Shown here piece after piece: positions 1-11,941 of a stretch of 64,000 nucleotides of DNA. The stretch spans positions 11,284,001 through 11,348,000 of the forward strand of contig OX467082.1 of NCBI GenBank assembly GCA_950106755.1, in the 5' to 3' direction. A program made the position numbers and the translations under genes. The stretch comes from Climacium dendroides (Eukaryota; Streptophyta; Bryopsida; Hypnales; Climaciaceae). Under the pieces are notes generated by a model, which saw only the letters and a list, made by a program, of their open reading frames with translations, did no database searches and was not told the origin of the DNA. The stretch's first letter is position 1. Each line of letters opens with the position of its first letter.

Positions 1-1020
1 TTGTGCTGAATTTTTTTTTAAAATGTCATTGTTAGAAGATCAAACTTACAACTTGATTGTACAAGATGGTCACATCCATCCTAAAACCCTTTCTAATACC
101 CAACAATGAAGTTACTTAGCCACATGTGCCATTACCAAACAATTAAGTTATTTATAATGTGTGCCCCATCTAGAGGGAGTTTTTTGAGTTCACTTATAAG
201 CAACTAGTAAAAGCAAGCACATTTCTACTTGTGATGTTGATGAATGCCGAACCTAGATAGCATTTGATATAGTATGCCGCTAACAACAATAGTACAAACA
301 TTTAATGAGGTAGTGTTTGAGGCCCATCACTTTAAAAATAGTGCTTAATTAATTTTAGAAAAAATAGATTTAAGAATATTGAAGGCAATCTTCTTAACTT
401 GGGGTCTAGGTGTCCCATTAACTTAAATATCATAAGACCCATGAATGGGAACGTGCGCCCCATTAACAAGTAGCTAATCACAAGGTAATCTCATTGAAGG
501 TCATGCTCAGTATGAATTGAAGTTGAAATAAATTTTGTAATCATGCTTAAAACAAAGTTGGGGCTTCTATTTGTAGCCAAGTGGGAACAACCTTTTAGTT
601 GCATGTATAGAGGCTATGATGATTTTTGTACGAGGCTTTAGATAGTATATGAATGATATTTATGTCTTTTCTACATGCCAAGCCAATATTTTCAAGATAA
701 TTTTGGTTTAATTTTTAAAAAATAATCAATTAATGTTAAACATGCTATATACCTAAAAAAAAAAAATTATATTGGTGGTTTACATCAAAAAATATCCTCC
801 TCCCGAATAATTATTGTAAATTTTGACTTAGCTTCTAGATGAGCATACCTATGTTTATGATTTGACTTATTAGTCACTTCTTATTTCTACTTTTATTAAA
901 TGTTATAGCATTGGATTTGTCTTTAAAGGCACTTTCACATCAAAGCTTTTGTTTTACTATCATGAAGACTTCGAATAGCTTATTATGCATTTGAAGTTTT
1001 CATAAATAAATTTTATTTTG
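1..1020. other. AT-rich intergenic DNA, no gene seen
   Basis: No coding pattern, RNA gene or terminal inverted repeat could be supported here. Only short AT-rich tracts and chance short open frames are present. Confidence 0.6.
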
Positions 1021-1863
1021 AGAGTAGTTCCCTACCCGGAACCCTCCTCCTCGAAATATAGCTTTGGCAAATCAAAGTGAACGTGACGGAGTTAGCTTAC
1101 AAACTCAGCAGTTGCCGATTAACTCTCCGTAGTAACAGAATCTTGTAGTAACAAGATAGACTTGCGTTACAAGTTTCAACTTTTTCATGAAAAAATTGAA
1201 ATTCCTTATTCACGTCTTCGGCACGCCATCTTGTGAGTACGAGTTGAACAATGTCTGATGAGCTCGAGAATGACGAGAGAAAACACAGAAAATCGATCAC
1301 AGGCATCTTATTAAACGGTGCCGTGAGCACTGAAATCCAGAGACGCATTCGGAGACTCGAGGTATTGATAGATAGATCAACTGAATAAAATGAACTTTAT
1401 GCAATTCTTAATTAGCGTTGGTGTGGATCGGGTCCAAGGTACTGCAGTAACATGGAAAAAACCCGATTTATTCAGTACAGTAGTCAAAACTGAGCAACGT
1501 TTCCAATCTAGCTCTTTGTATGTGTACTCGAACGTAACGGATCGAGTTGTGAAAAGAAATGATCGATAAAGGCAATCAAAATCGTAATTGAAATCAATAC
1601 TCCGTGATAGAGAAGAACAAAAAAGATTCATTTGCCGGTGATCGATACGTGCTGATTGAAGCATCGACAAAAACAGAGCAGGGTTTCTCGATAACTGATT
1701 CAAGGGAAAATATTCGTGCCGTTTTCAATTGCCGTATCCGATCCAGATTGCTTCATACTTTTCAATCCCGTACGTACACTACTTTCTAGTTTGGCAGTTC
1801 GATAATTGTAATTGAAGGCTTCCTACATGTGCATGTGAATTAGTTGTGAATGAGTTGACCCAG
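1021..1863. other. less AT-rich block without a recognisable gene
   Basis: Base composition is more balanced than in the flanking DNA, resembling the island around the metalloprotease gene. Short open frames occur on both strands but none resembles a known protein. It could be an untranslated or promoter remnant of a lost gene; I see no decisive signal. Confidence 0.35.
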
Positions 1864-1867
1864 TTAT

Positions 1868-2243
1868 GGGAGGCTACCCATTCCTGATCACCCCCGTTTC
1901 TGACAATTTAGGCTGCTCTCTTTTTCCGTGATAAATTATGGCACAGTTTCCAACAGAGTTGTGGTGCATTATGATTGGCTACAAGACTATCAATATTGCA
2001 ACCAACCTTGAGTGGATTTTGCAATGAGCCCTCGGTCAAAAATAGGAAGGTCTATATGACTAGTATAGGTCAAACAAAATCTGTAGCTAAAAAATTTATA
2101 GTAATTATGTTTTGAAAAGTAAAAATTTGGAAAATTGTGAAAACCTTCCAAACTCTATTTTTGCACACGAGAAAATTTCCACAACAAAGAAACCTACCCT
2201 ATAGATATGTGTAGCTTAAGTGGTCAGAAATGGATTGCCTCCC
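1868..2243. mobile_element. MITE-like repeat, family F1, copy 1
   Basis: This 376-bp noncoding unit is shared with 30427-30820 in the same orientation. The ends are inverted: it starts GGGAGGCTACCCATTCCTGA and ends with the approximate complement of that string (...TCAGAAATGGATTGCCTCCC). TTA lies on the left (1864-1866, then one extra T) and on the right (2244-2246). A 3-bp TTA/TAA duplication with GGG termini would suit a PIF/Harbinger-type MITE, but the second copy is flanked by TAA and TTA, so the class is uncertain. The interior conserves stretches such as GTAGTAATTATGTTTTGA (in slightly different form) between copies. Confidence 0.6.
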
Positions 2244-2430
2244 TTACTCAAATGCACCGATTTCTTGCAGTTACGGTATCTATTACACAAACTGGTACAG
2301 CTCTTAATATGGACGCCTTTGCCTTTCCTCAGCCCTCGCACTCGTAGAGCTGGTGGAGCAATGTTCACCACTTCACCTGTGCTCTAATATGATTTCCCAA
2401 AACGCAAATTCAAGGGCAGTTGAGGTAGGA

Positions 2431-2722
2431 GGTCTATAAATTCCCCCCCAAAGAGTTGAAACTGAATTTTGGGAGGTGAATCTCTTAAAAATTATTTTTC
2501 AATAAATTTTCCTTGAAAGACAAGTGGAATTGACATCTAACCCAAGTCGTTTTGTATTTTTTGGAGTTTTTTGGAATTAGTTATGAAATTTTGAAGTTGA
2601 TTTGGCATAGAACACTAAAATTGCCCACCTCCTAAAATGTACATTATTTGTACATTTTTTAAAGCTATAAAAAGAAGCACGTACAAATAGTGTACATTTG
2701 AAGAGGTGGGTGATTTTAGAGC
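2431..2722 (+). repeat. interspersed repeat family F2, copy 1
   Basis: Four copies of this roughly 290-320 bp repeat are visible: here, about 31800-31975 (partial), 33912-34226 and 39526-39814 (both inverted relative to this one). Shared landmarks are GGTCTATAAATT at one end, a line like ACATCTAACCCAAGTCGTTT, and an imperfect hairpin near the other end built from ATGTACATTATTTGTACA-type arms bounded by CCCACCTC and GAGGTGGG. No open frame is conserved. It is probably a MITE; I could not find a convincing target duplication. Confidence 0.6.
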
Positions 2723-3187
2723 ATGTGTGCTTCTACTAAGTTCATTAATAATTGCCTCTAAGCTCACTATCTTAAAGAGTGAATGACCAAATTTTTTTGA
2801 CGAAATTAGTAGCAAATTCAAGATTAATGCACTCTAAGTAGTTTCTTAAATTTTCAACACCCTAGTAATATTTTACAAATTTTCAAAGTTTGAGAATGTA
2901 GCACTACAACAAAAGCAATGTTTTATGACTGCAAAATATGATTGCAGTGAGTTGTAAAATCCAAAAATATGACTCATGCAAAAATCACTGTAGATGACTT
3001 GGAATATGACTGACTCCAGTCGTTTAAAAGCAATTGCTTCAGACATCAGTCATATTGGCAGTCGTATGGATTGAAGGGTATAAATATCCATTTTTAGCCA
3101 TAGTATACCAACTAGGCGTATACTTTGACTATCCTAGGGGTTTTTTAACTTTTTCTTGGGTTGCCCGAGCAAATAAAAAAATTCTAC

Positions 3188-3670
3188 GTGGAATACGGCT
3201 GTGTCGAGTTATATTTTTTAATGACGTGGAATATGACTACAATGAGTTATATTTTTTGATGATGTGAAATATGACTGCGATGAGTCATATTTTTTTAATG
3301 ACGTGGAATATGACTGTGATGAGTCATATTTTTTGATGACATGAAATATGACTGTGGTTAGTTATATTTTGCAGTAACATGGAATATGACTGCGGTGAGT
3401 CATATTTTGCAGTAACGTGGAATATGACTGTAGTAAGTCATATTTTGTAGTGATGTGAAATATGACTGTGGTGAGTCATTTTTTGCAGTAATGTGGAATA
3501 TGACTGCAATGAGTCATATTTTTTATTACATGGAATATAACTAGGGTGAGTCATATTTTGTAGTAATGTGAAATATGACTGCGGTGAGTCATATTCTTGT
3601 TAATGTGAAAAATGATTCTTATGAGTCATATTTTTAAATGATGTAGAATACGACTCTTGTCAATCATATT
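3188..3670. repeat. 38-bp tandem array, about 13 units, in CACTA A1
   Basis: The unit reads roughly GTGGAATATGACTGCGGTGA then GTCATATTTTGCAGTAAC. Each unit contains the inverted pair AATATGACT / AGTCATATT. Dense short motifs near the ends are the usual binding platform for the TNPA-type protein in CACTA elements. The same AATATGACTG motif also occurs outside the array, nearer both termini, which supports a subterminal-repeat role by analogy. Confidence 0.8.
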
Positions 3671-3877
3671 ACTAACTACAATCACATTTTAATGCATTTT
3701 AAATGAACATAATATATAACTATCATACATCAAGATGATTTGACAATTGAAGCCTCATGCAATTAAAAATGAATACATAATATATGATTTTAAAGATATA
3801 TGAGAGATAATCATATTAAAGAAGGAGAATACAAGAACAAATACAACTATCTTCATTGACATTTATTAGTCATTAAT

Positions 3878-3880
<3 letters not shown>

Positions 3881-3958
<78 letters not shown>
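3881..3958. repeat. (AT)n microsatellite
   Basis: An uninterrupted AT dinucleotide run of 78 bases inside CACTA A1. Confidence 0.97.
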
Positions 3959-3960
<2 letters not shown>

Positions 3961-4209
3961 TAATGAATCATTCACACAATTCAATAAGGCCTACAATCCT
4001 TACAATAATGTGAAGATGGCTTCATTGAGTTGTAAGTAGCCTCCAATGTCTTTATTTCAACTTTTAGTGCTTGCATATACAATTAAAGAAATGAAAGGTT
4101 AATTTTTAGTGATTGAACAATAAAGCTCAACCTTTAAAAGCTTATAACAATACAAAATATGTAGCTTAAGTTTAGGATAGGAAGAATAAGATTGATGATG
4201 GAGAAAACA

Positions 4210-4868
4210 AGAAAAAAAAGATAAGTATTAAGAAATAACAAGAAGTAAAAATTAAAATACAACAAGAAATAAGAAGCAACAACTAAGATACAACAAGAAA
4301 TAAAAAGTAACAACTAAGACAAAACAAGAAACAAGAAACAACAACTAAAACGCAAGAAGAAACACAAAATAAGAAACAACAACTAAGACACAACATGAAG
4401 AGTAACAATTAAAACACAAGAGGAAATAAGAAGCAACAACTAAGACACAAGAAGAAACAAAAAGCACCAACTAAGACATAACAAGAAACAACAAGAAATG
4501 AGAGTGTAGATGTAATAAGAAGAAATAAGAACTAAAAAACAAGAACTAAAAAAAAGAAAGAGTTCAAATGTAAAAGAAAAAAAGAATTTAGATGCAATAA
4601 TAAGAAGCAAGAAACATGAAGTAAAGAGCAACAAGAAACAAGAGTTGAGATGCAACAAAAAACAACAACAAATGAGAGCTAAGAGACAATAGAAGGTAAA
4701 GAAGAAGAACTACAAGAAATGACAGCTAGGGTTTCAAAACCCTAAAAAGTGGCAACTAGAGTTCTAAAACCCTAAAAAATAATGGCTAAGGTCTCAAAAC
4801 ACTAAAAAAGTGATGACTAGGATTCAATATCTGAAAAAGTAAGTGACTAGGATTTCAAAATTTTAAAT
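4210..4868. repeat. A-rich degenerate array followed by a 44-bp array, in CACTA A1
   Basis: 4210-4700 is a purine-rich array built from variants of AAGAAACAACAACTAAGACA. 4720-4868 holds about four units of roughly 44 bp around CTAGGGTTTCAAAACCCTAA, each with a small inverted repeat (GGGTTT...AAACCC). The same two arrays, in reverse order and complement, follow the terminus at 62974, which ties the two elements together. The open frame visible on the minus strand over the array is low-complexity and not credible. Confidence 0.75.
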
Positions 4869-5291
4869 GATGGCTTATTTATATTCTTTTTAGAATTGCC
4901 CGTATTTTTCTTGAATTGCCCAAAACAAAACAAAATTCACTACTATGAAAATATAATTGATAATATGACTCAATATTCTCAAACATGTTCCCTACGTTCC
5001 CTATGAAGTACTTTGGTATTCCTAATGGCCATATAGTATACACTTGTGAAGTACAAAACATAAAAATGACTGATAGTCATATTTCTCCCCAAATTGTTGG
5101 CCTTCAAGAATATGACTGCAAACAGTCGCTAGTCATCCTCAGTCATAATTTTGCAGTCATAAAATATTGTCATTGTTGTAGTATAGGGTAGTCTTGCAAA
5201 GATTGTTTTTGAATCATGGAAGTGTTCATTCAAGGTCATGCTATAGGTATTGGAGAATAGAAAATATTGTAATTAGATATTTCTACCTTAA

Positions 5292-6190
5292 TCCCTAAAG
5301 GACCATTTGTCCCTTCAAGAAATAGGTGGGATTTTGGGTAGGTACCTATGATCTCAATTTTTGTTCTAATTTTTTGAAACTTTTTTTGAAGATATAAAAA
5401 TTGATTAGCTTTGTGGGAATATATATTTTTTTCAATTGGTGCCCGGGAACAAAAGTTATGTTCAAAACAATGGAGAAGGGAGGAAAAAAGTAGAGAAAGG
5501 TAGAAAAAAAATTCAAAAATATGAATTAAAATTTTTTCCCCTCATATATTATATTTTTGTCTATATGGGAGGATTTGATTTATTCCATTTGGATTTGTTA
5601 TAAGAAAGTTATAAACAATCTTGTTTTTTAGGTAATTAGAGCATCTTCTTGAAAAAACAACTTGTAGGATTCATTTCTAAATGCAATTTTTTTCAATTTA
5701 AAAAAAAAGGTCCACATGGTTTAGTTTTCTTGCTAGAACAATCTCACTATTGAAATTAGTGCATTTTAATTCCATTTTAGATATATTAATAATTTAGATT
5801 TTCCTTCTATCTCATACCTATTTAAGAATTTTTTTAAGTATAGAAATTAAGTTTTTTTGAATTTTTTTTCCTAGAATCTCAACTCAATTGTCCACCATAA
5901 AGATTTAAAGTAGTTTAAAACTGCATAGTACAAAAAATTAAAGTTTAGAAGGTTCAAAGTCAAACAATCTAGTCTTGCAATGCATTAAAAAACTTGTTTT
6001 ATTCACTTTAAATATAGGTATCTTGCAATCTTTGCTATCAAAATTTTTGAAATTTTTTTCACACATTTTCATACTAGTTAGATCCTATGGTTATATGTCC
6101 AAAAAGAATTTCAAATTTTTTTACTCTTTCCTATAGAAATGACAGTTTTAAGTGTTTTTTTGGCAGAAAAAGGTCTCGGTCCTATAGAGG
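5292..6190. mobile_element. TTAA-flanked piggyBac-like element, copy 1 (non-autonomous)
   Basis: TTAA lies at 5288-5291, followed by TCCCTAAAGGACC. The other end is GGTCCTATAGAGG followed by TTCA (6191-6194), a decayed TTAA. Its interior matches, in reverse complement, the elements at 51876-52794 and 57137-58926, for example the segment around GGTGCCCGGGAACAAAAGTT. TTAA targets with CCC-starting inverted repeats are the piggyBac signature. There is no transposase, so it is a non-autonomous or MITE copy. Confidence 0.65.
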
Positions 6191-9139
6191 TTCATTCATG
6201 CTAGTTTTGGCACTATCGCTTTAATTTCCTTAATGCTTTTTAGGTTTAGGTTTCATAGACATGTAAGGTATAAAACTTAAAGTCACACATGCCAACTTTA
6301 TGACACATTTGGCCTATGCACAACTTTAATTGTGTGCAACATGAAAAAGATACTAAACATTTAGAAACCTAAACCCTAAAATAATGCACTTAGGTTAACT
6401 TTTGATGATTGATTTTTGGGAGATAAAGTAAATATGTGAACATATAGAGCCAAATACGTTGAGAATAATTTTTTATTAGCCTACAAAATTTTCTTATACC
6501 ACATCAATGTGGGAGTTTGTCCATTGATCACATGTGTGCCATAGTCAAGGTCATGCTTACATCATTTAGTTGCTAATTAAAGATCCAATTAAGTATATGA
6601 ATAGATGAGTTGTTGTAGCTATTCTAGGTCAATTTAGGAGACAAGAACACTTGATTTTTCTCTCCTTAATTAGGGATCATTTAGTTTGTTTTAGTTGAAG
6701 AGATGTAGGAACAAGCATGTGTTTTACCTTGGAAGGACATCAAGGACTTTTTGTATCCTTTGGAAGGTCAAAACAAAATTTGAAAACATTAAAGAATGGA
6801 TGATTTTCATTTGATTTTTTAAATTGTAAATGGAGTAGTTTGTAAAAAAGATTGGTATGTAATATAATGTAATTCAATATTTTGAATTTTTTACCTTAAA
6901 AATTAATTTTGACATTCAAAATGGCTTTTTTTGCTTTTGATTGAAACTAATAAAATGAAGCTTTTAAAGTATAGTTTCCACAACACTTCAAATTTTTTAA
7001 GGAATCTATAAAATAAGCATTTCATTGAAGTTTGAAGTTCATGATCTATAAATACGTTTCTGAATTTGGAGTCATATGAAATTTTTTTCTCACGTCACAA
7101 TGTTGTGCACTAGAATGTACTCCTATTATGAATTATTTTCAGATTTTTTAAGTATATTTTATTTTTGATGTGAATTTTCTTCATTTTTTCTTTAAAAATT
7201 CATTCTAATTTGAAAACTTCACAAAAAAATTTGAAAATTTTATGGTATACATTAGACATGTGATTTCATCTTTGAAAAATAAAACCTAAAAAATTCACTC
7301 ATAAATACCGTATATGAAGGTTGATTCAACACTTAGGTGTTGAAATTGAATTTCCACATTAGATTCTTAGAGGTCCTCATATTAACTTCATACCATTCAC
7401 GAGATGGCATGTAATACTTTTTTATAAAATTGATTTAATTTATATTGAATCTAATCTTTATGTAGGGTAACAAAGAAATGGAAGATATAAAGTAAGAGAC
7501 TTTCAAGTTTGACTACATACTCAATAGTCTCCATTTCTTACAATAGGGTTAAATGTGATTGAAGTTAACCCTAGAAAGACAAGATAGTCATTTAAAAATA
7601 ATCTTGATTTTTGGACCAATAGTGATTTAGAAAGTCATTGGCTACTTTTTGACCTCAAGCATCCTTACAAGATAAATTATAAAACACCAATGTAGCCAAA
7701 AGGTAGTTGATGAATAATCAAATAGGTCTTTATCTATTCAAATACGGTTGATTGTCATCCAAATTTATTTTGGATAGTTCCTTGCATGTATATGCATCAC
7801 ATGGGGGTATAAAGCTCCTTCATTGAGGAACTACAATACTTTATCAATTACAAGAAGAATCCACTATTAGTTTTTTAGATAATTTTCAAGATGATAACTT
7901 TAATAGAATATTTAGCTCAACGGTAGAGTACCTCGTTTACACTATGCCAATGCTTTTAAAATTTTTATTGTGTTATACAATTCAGAATAGATTAATATTT
8001 TGAGTGAAAAAGATGCTAAATCCACATATAAGAAAAGATGTCTTTTAGTGTACTTGGCAATGCCTACCTCCTTTGCTCTTATTTGAATTTTAGCCTTTAA
8101 CCCCTAAAGCCCTAAACTACATTTTTTAGCAACATAGCAATTTGAGGTAGCTCATTACAGATGTAATTTTTTTCCTTTGAAATTTTTACACAACATGTGC
8201 TCGAGGAGTATCTTTAAGCTTCAACAATTTTCATAACTTTTGAATACATGGTTAAAAAGTTATTGTATAATGTATAGTTTTCATTGCTCGATTGGTAGTC
8301 CAAGCAACAAAAAAAACTTCTTTTAAAATCACATTTTTAAGAAATAAAAATTTGAAATTGATTCTCTACATTTATGTATAATATTATGGGGAAAGCTTTG
8401 AATCATTCCATTTTGATTAATGAGATGAAAATTATGAGGAATTTTAGTTTATGGGAGTTTCCTATATGTCGTACAATTCCAAATGATCTAAAATTTTTAA
8501 ACATGTAGCCAACTTGTTTTGAAGAATGAATCCAAAGAATCACCACCATTGTGAACATTTTTTCATACAAATGTAATCTTGTGAATGTTGGTAATTTACA
8601 AGGCCCCCCAAAGGATTTTTGTCACTTCAAATGCTAATATCTTGCAATCTTTACAATGGAAATTTTTGAAATTTTTTTCACATCTTTTCAAATTAGTGCA
8701 CTACAAGATCCTATGGTTACATGTGTCTAAAAATGTGTGATTTTCTAAAATTTGGTACTTATACTATTAATGATAGTTTTGAAGCATTTTTAATAAAAAC
8801 ATAGTCAAAAACCTTTTGGAATTAAAATGAGTTCTTTTGAATTTGAGTCCAACTAATGAAATAAATCTTACTAATTCTACTTTCTACACCAATTTGAAAT
8901 CTTATAAAATTCCTTGAATTGTGTATTTTATAGCCATTTGAACTTAACACATTCTATTAAGTTTCTAATTATAGAATGAAACAAAAAAAATTTCTAAACC
9001 ATGATTTTCTAAACCATAACATACACCAATGGAGAAATTTTCAGATTTTTTTGAGCTTATTTTGTATTCAATATGATTTTCCTTTGTTTATTCTTCAAAA
9101 TTTCATTATATTTTCAAATTTTCACAGAAAATTCTGAAA
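6191..9139. other. AT-rich intergenic DNA made of diverged interspersed repeats
   Basis: No gene is supported. Segments 6540-7520 resemble 26500-27240 in the same orientation (for example around AATGATTTTCATTTGATTTT). Segment about 8460-8830 matches, in reverse complement, 29180-29560 and parts of 47390-48700. These are old dispersed repeats of unknown class. Confidence 0.5.
7913..7945 (+). other. tRNA 5'-half-like fragment (A-box)
   Basis: The string TTTAGCTCAACGGTAGAGTA resembles the D-arm region of a tRNA (best like tRNA-Ala) and contains an exact Pol III A-box, TAGCTCAACGG. No B-box and no closing acceptor stem follow, so it is not a functional tRNA gene. It is either a tRNA fragment or the head of a degraded SINE. 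Confidence 0.3.
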
Positions 9140-9478
9140 ACTGTAAAACGTTCAGACTGCGGGAGTCCAGGTCTTAGGCTCCGGCGTTTCACGGTCGAAG
9201 TTGTGACATTGTTTCTCATGGCTATGCTGGATGTTGAACAGGATTCAAATCTTGCAGCGGATTTCTGTCGACAAACTGTGAAACCACAACGACGAGATAC
9301 ACAAGAACTTTCCCAACACAAAGACGACTTCCACTGGAGATTTTGCAATGGACATGTTTGCATTATTTATAAATATATATATCGAACGCAGCTTACAAGT
9401 CTTGTCAAACCGGTTCTCACGAGCAGCTCGAATGCTCGATCTACAAGGTCCAGGAGCAAATCAATCATAAACTCGCGC
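9140..9478 (-). other. 3'-flank of the metalloprotease gene
   Basis: This stretch keeps the higher GC content of the island and lies directly downstream of the metalloprotease stop codon. No coding similarity is recognised. AT-rich stretches near 9363-9385 could supply a polyadenylation signal on the minus strand, but none is decisive. Confidence 0.3.
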
Positions 9479-11300
9479 TCACATCCTTGCAGTGGCCGAA
9501 GCGTTTGCACCACCCTCACCACTGACACTGACAGTGAAAGTCATGACATCCGCAATCCTGCGGATGTTGCTGATGACCAGCCCCGTGGGTGCGCCATTGT
9601 TGGCGTTGGTGGAAGGATTGGTGGTGGCATTGATGAGGTGCACCGACTTCACCCCTGGAAACGGATCGCCGTTGTCACCCTGATTCTTGTTGCGCTCCAA
9701 GTCCTTCTCGCCATCGCCCTGCACGAGCGCCACCTTGTAGTTCGTCTGTTCGCTCGTGTTGTCGTCTTTCGTTTCATCGATGTGCCAGATGAGAAGCCCA
9801 CCGCCGGGGAGATCTTCATCACGCCCTCTCCTCTGCCGATTCTCCAACAGGAAGTACTCCGACTGCGGAGCGCCGTCTTTCCATAGCTTGATCACTGTGT
9901 GCCCGGCTTTCACGTCGGGGAGCTGGATCCTGTTCAAGTAATTCGACCAACGAACAGGGAGCAATTTGTTAGCTAATTTCTCAACCCTTCGACATAACAG
10001 CGGATTTTAAACCTGGTTGTATGCGCGTTGATGTAGATTGTTGATGAACTGTGGAGCAGCCAAATGTGAAGCATTCAACCACATGAATACCCGAACCTGG
10101 CATTTTATGATTGCATATGCAGTGATTGAAGAAGAGGCGAAAAGGGTGCAATCCAATTCAGCGCAGTGCCATTACTTAGGGGATACGAATAACACAAACA
10201 ACGGTGAGGACTTCATCAATCACACCAAGACAGTCCCATTACTTCACCGTTGAAGACATAGCATTCAGCATAGTTTTAAACCCGCAAGTACATTCCAAGA
10301 AATTTGCAGAATTGGGTGACGCCACTTACTGCTGAGTTTGTGTGGGTGTGATAACTTCCACCCATCCTTGGTTGACTTTGCACCAAGCGCTCGGCGGGGA
10401 GGGGTTGCTTTCATTACCGTTGTAGCTTCCGGCCGCCATGAGGCACCAGTTTCCGATTCCACCCGAAGTGTAGTCCGCGTCGTACAAATCTGGCCAGCCG
10501 AAAGCAAGATGTCCGAGTTCATGAGCACAGACACCAAGCTTGCAACTGGCAGGGACGGTGAGGTACGAGTAGATTTGCTTGTCGTCCGCTTGGTATGCCC
10601 CCTTGTCGAGCACCCCCTTGTGCGACCAAATGTCGTTGGGATTTCCCGTCCTCTCGGCGCCATCCCCAGCGTGCACAATGACGAACGCATCCACAAACCC
10701 GTCGCCATCGTTGTCATACTGCTTGAAGTTCACGGTGGGATTCGCCAGAATCGCCACATCCCTCGCCATGGTTCGCGCATTCGGCGTCGTGTCGCCCGTT
10801 CCGTTCTGCCCATTGGCGTAGTACTTGATGGGCTTCCGCATCCGGAAGGGACCCACGACCTCCCCCTTGATGTCCACGGCACCGTTGGACACCTCATGAT
10901 AGAAGTCTTTCACACTATTGGTGCCCTCCTCGAACCACAGCCTCGCATAGTGCTCCTTCGTCTGGGCGGCCGTGAATTCCTTGTCGGAGAATTTCACCAT
11001 CACCACGATGACGTTCACGGTTCCTCGCAGGGGCGCTCGCTGCGCAAGCTGCTCGGCAAAGGTCATGCCCGGTCTGAACGTGTGGCCAGGGCGAAGCAAG
11101 GCATCGTTGAAACCCGGGGGTCGTCTCTCAATGGGGCGCAGCACTGCTCCCAGGAACGAAAGCTCAGGGCTGTTGGAAATCGTTGCTTTGATTTCATTGT
11201 ATCTCTCCAGGAGGCGCTTTCGCACATCGGGATGGGGAGCGACCAGGCACCGATCCTCCCGAGAGTGGGGCTTCACCAGTACGGCTTCAGGGAGCGACAT
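9479..11300 (-). CDS. M6-family (immune inhibitor A-like) zinc metalloprotease, two exons
   Basis: Minus strand, joining 11300-10330 and 9929-9479 across a 400-nt intron (donor GTAAGT, acceptor CAG; phase 2, with CA + G rebuilding Gln). This gives 473 residues with no internal stop. Residues 90-115 begin the protease core (LRGTVNVIVVMVKFSD). YDNDGDGFVDAF (195-206) looks like a calcium loop. HELGHLAFGWPD (260-271) carries the zinc-binding HExxH and GxPD. CLMAAGS (286-292) is the Met-turn. Exon 2 supplies the family C-terminal block EYFLLENRQRRG ... GGGLLIWHIDE ... DNGDPFPG. The family hydrolyses proteins; bacterial members are usually secreted. I see no signal peptide from this start, so the location may be intracellular. 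An in-frame ATG at 11381 would add 27 residues. The close resemblance is to bacterial proteins, which suggests horizontal transfer followed by intron gain (inference). Intron and codons are much more GC-rich than the surroundings. Confidence 0.9.
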
Positions 11301-11866
11301 GGTGGATCGATTAGAATCTGTGAAAAAACACCGTTTCAGAAAGGTAAATACTCTCGGGAGCTTCACTTTTGATTCTCGCAATCTGTCGGTAGGATCGGAC
11401 TCGTCAATCCGTGCTGTCCTTATTAGAGCTCAATCTACCGCAAAAATCCACGAGGGCGCTTCTACCGACAGACCGGATGCCGTACGTAAAGCATAACGTT
11501 CCAGATGAGAACTAAACCCACGCATATGAACAGCTTCAATTCATGAAGCTCTGTGACGACTGATTGCTGAGTAGAACTTACCTCGTTGGTCAATTCTCTC
11601 TGATTCTTGCTCGGAGTTGTTCTGGGAAACGGGCTGTAATCACATATCCAATTCACAGCATCAGAAAGTCGACAACATTCAAAATCAAGACTTAGACACG
11701 GGAGAGCTGTCGGCACTAACCAACGTCATAAGAATAATAGGCCACAGCTAAGTCACCGACTCTAGTTAGCTATTCACTGACATGACCCTGTGAGGCTTGT
11801 GAGGTCTTGGATTGCGTAAATTGCGAGCAAAGAGAAGTGCTACCGAATCTGTATACAGGGGGGGAC

Positions 11867-11873
11867 ATTTATA
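11867..11873 (-). promoter_or_regulatory. candidate TATA box for the metalloprotease gene
   Basis: TATAAAT on the minus strand, about 570 bases upstream of the chosen start codon and inside the GC-rich island. It would imply a long 5' untranslated region or an unseen 5' intron. The motif is short and the assignment is tentative. Confidence 0.25.
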
Positions 11874-11941
11874 GATCGATAGATCTCGACGTGATGAGGA
11901 GCTACCCATTGTCTGAACGCACCCACCCAAACCTGTGACAT

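Larger units (their letters stand above)
2902..5183. mobile_element. non-autonomous CACTA (En/Spm) element A1
   Basis: The left end is CACTACAACAAAAGCAATG; the right end, read on the minus strand, is TACTACAACAATGACAATAT. Both continue into matching subterminal sequence (TTTTATGACTGCAAAA). The 3-bp direct repeat TAG flanks it at 2899-2901 and 5184-5186, the target duplication expected for CACTA elements. The last base has changed from the canonical TAGTG to TAGTA. The interior has no transposase. It holds a 38-bp tandem array, an AT microsatellite, an A-rich array and a 44-bp array, so the element would need transposase supplied from elsewhere. A related copy in inverted orientation starts at 62974. 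Confidence 0.88.

Noticed and set aside
3240..3670. Regularly spaced repeats that could suggest a CRISPR array.
   Set aside because: The whole 38-bp unit is repeated with drift and no unique spacers. It lies inside a CACTA element of a plant-type genome.
4440..4658. A minus-strand frame rich in Leu, Phe and Ser resembling a membrane protein.
   Set aside because: It is produced by translation of the A-rich tandem array and has no independent support.
10338..11372. A long plus-strand open frame of 344 residues opposite the metalloprotease.
   Set aside because: It is the antisense shadow of the GC-rich exon. The minus-strand frame has the full metalloprotease motif set.
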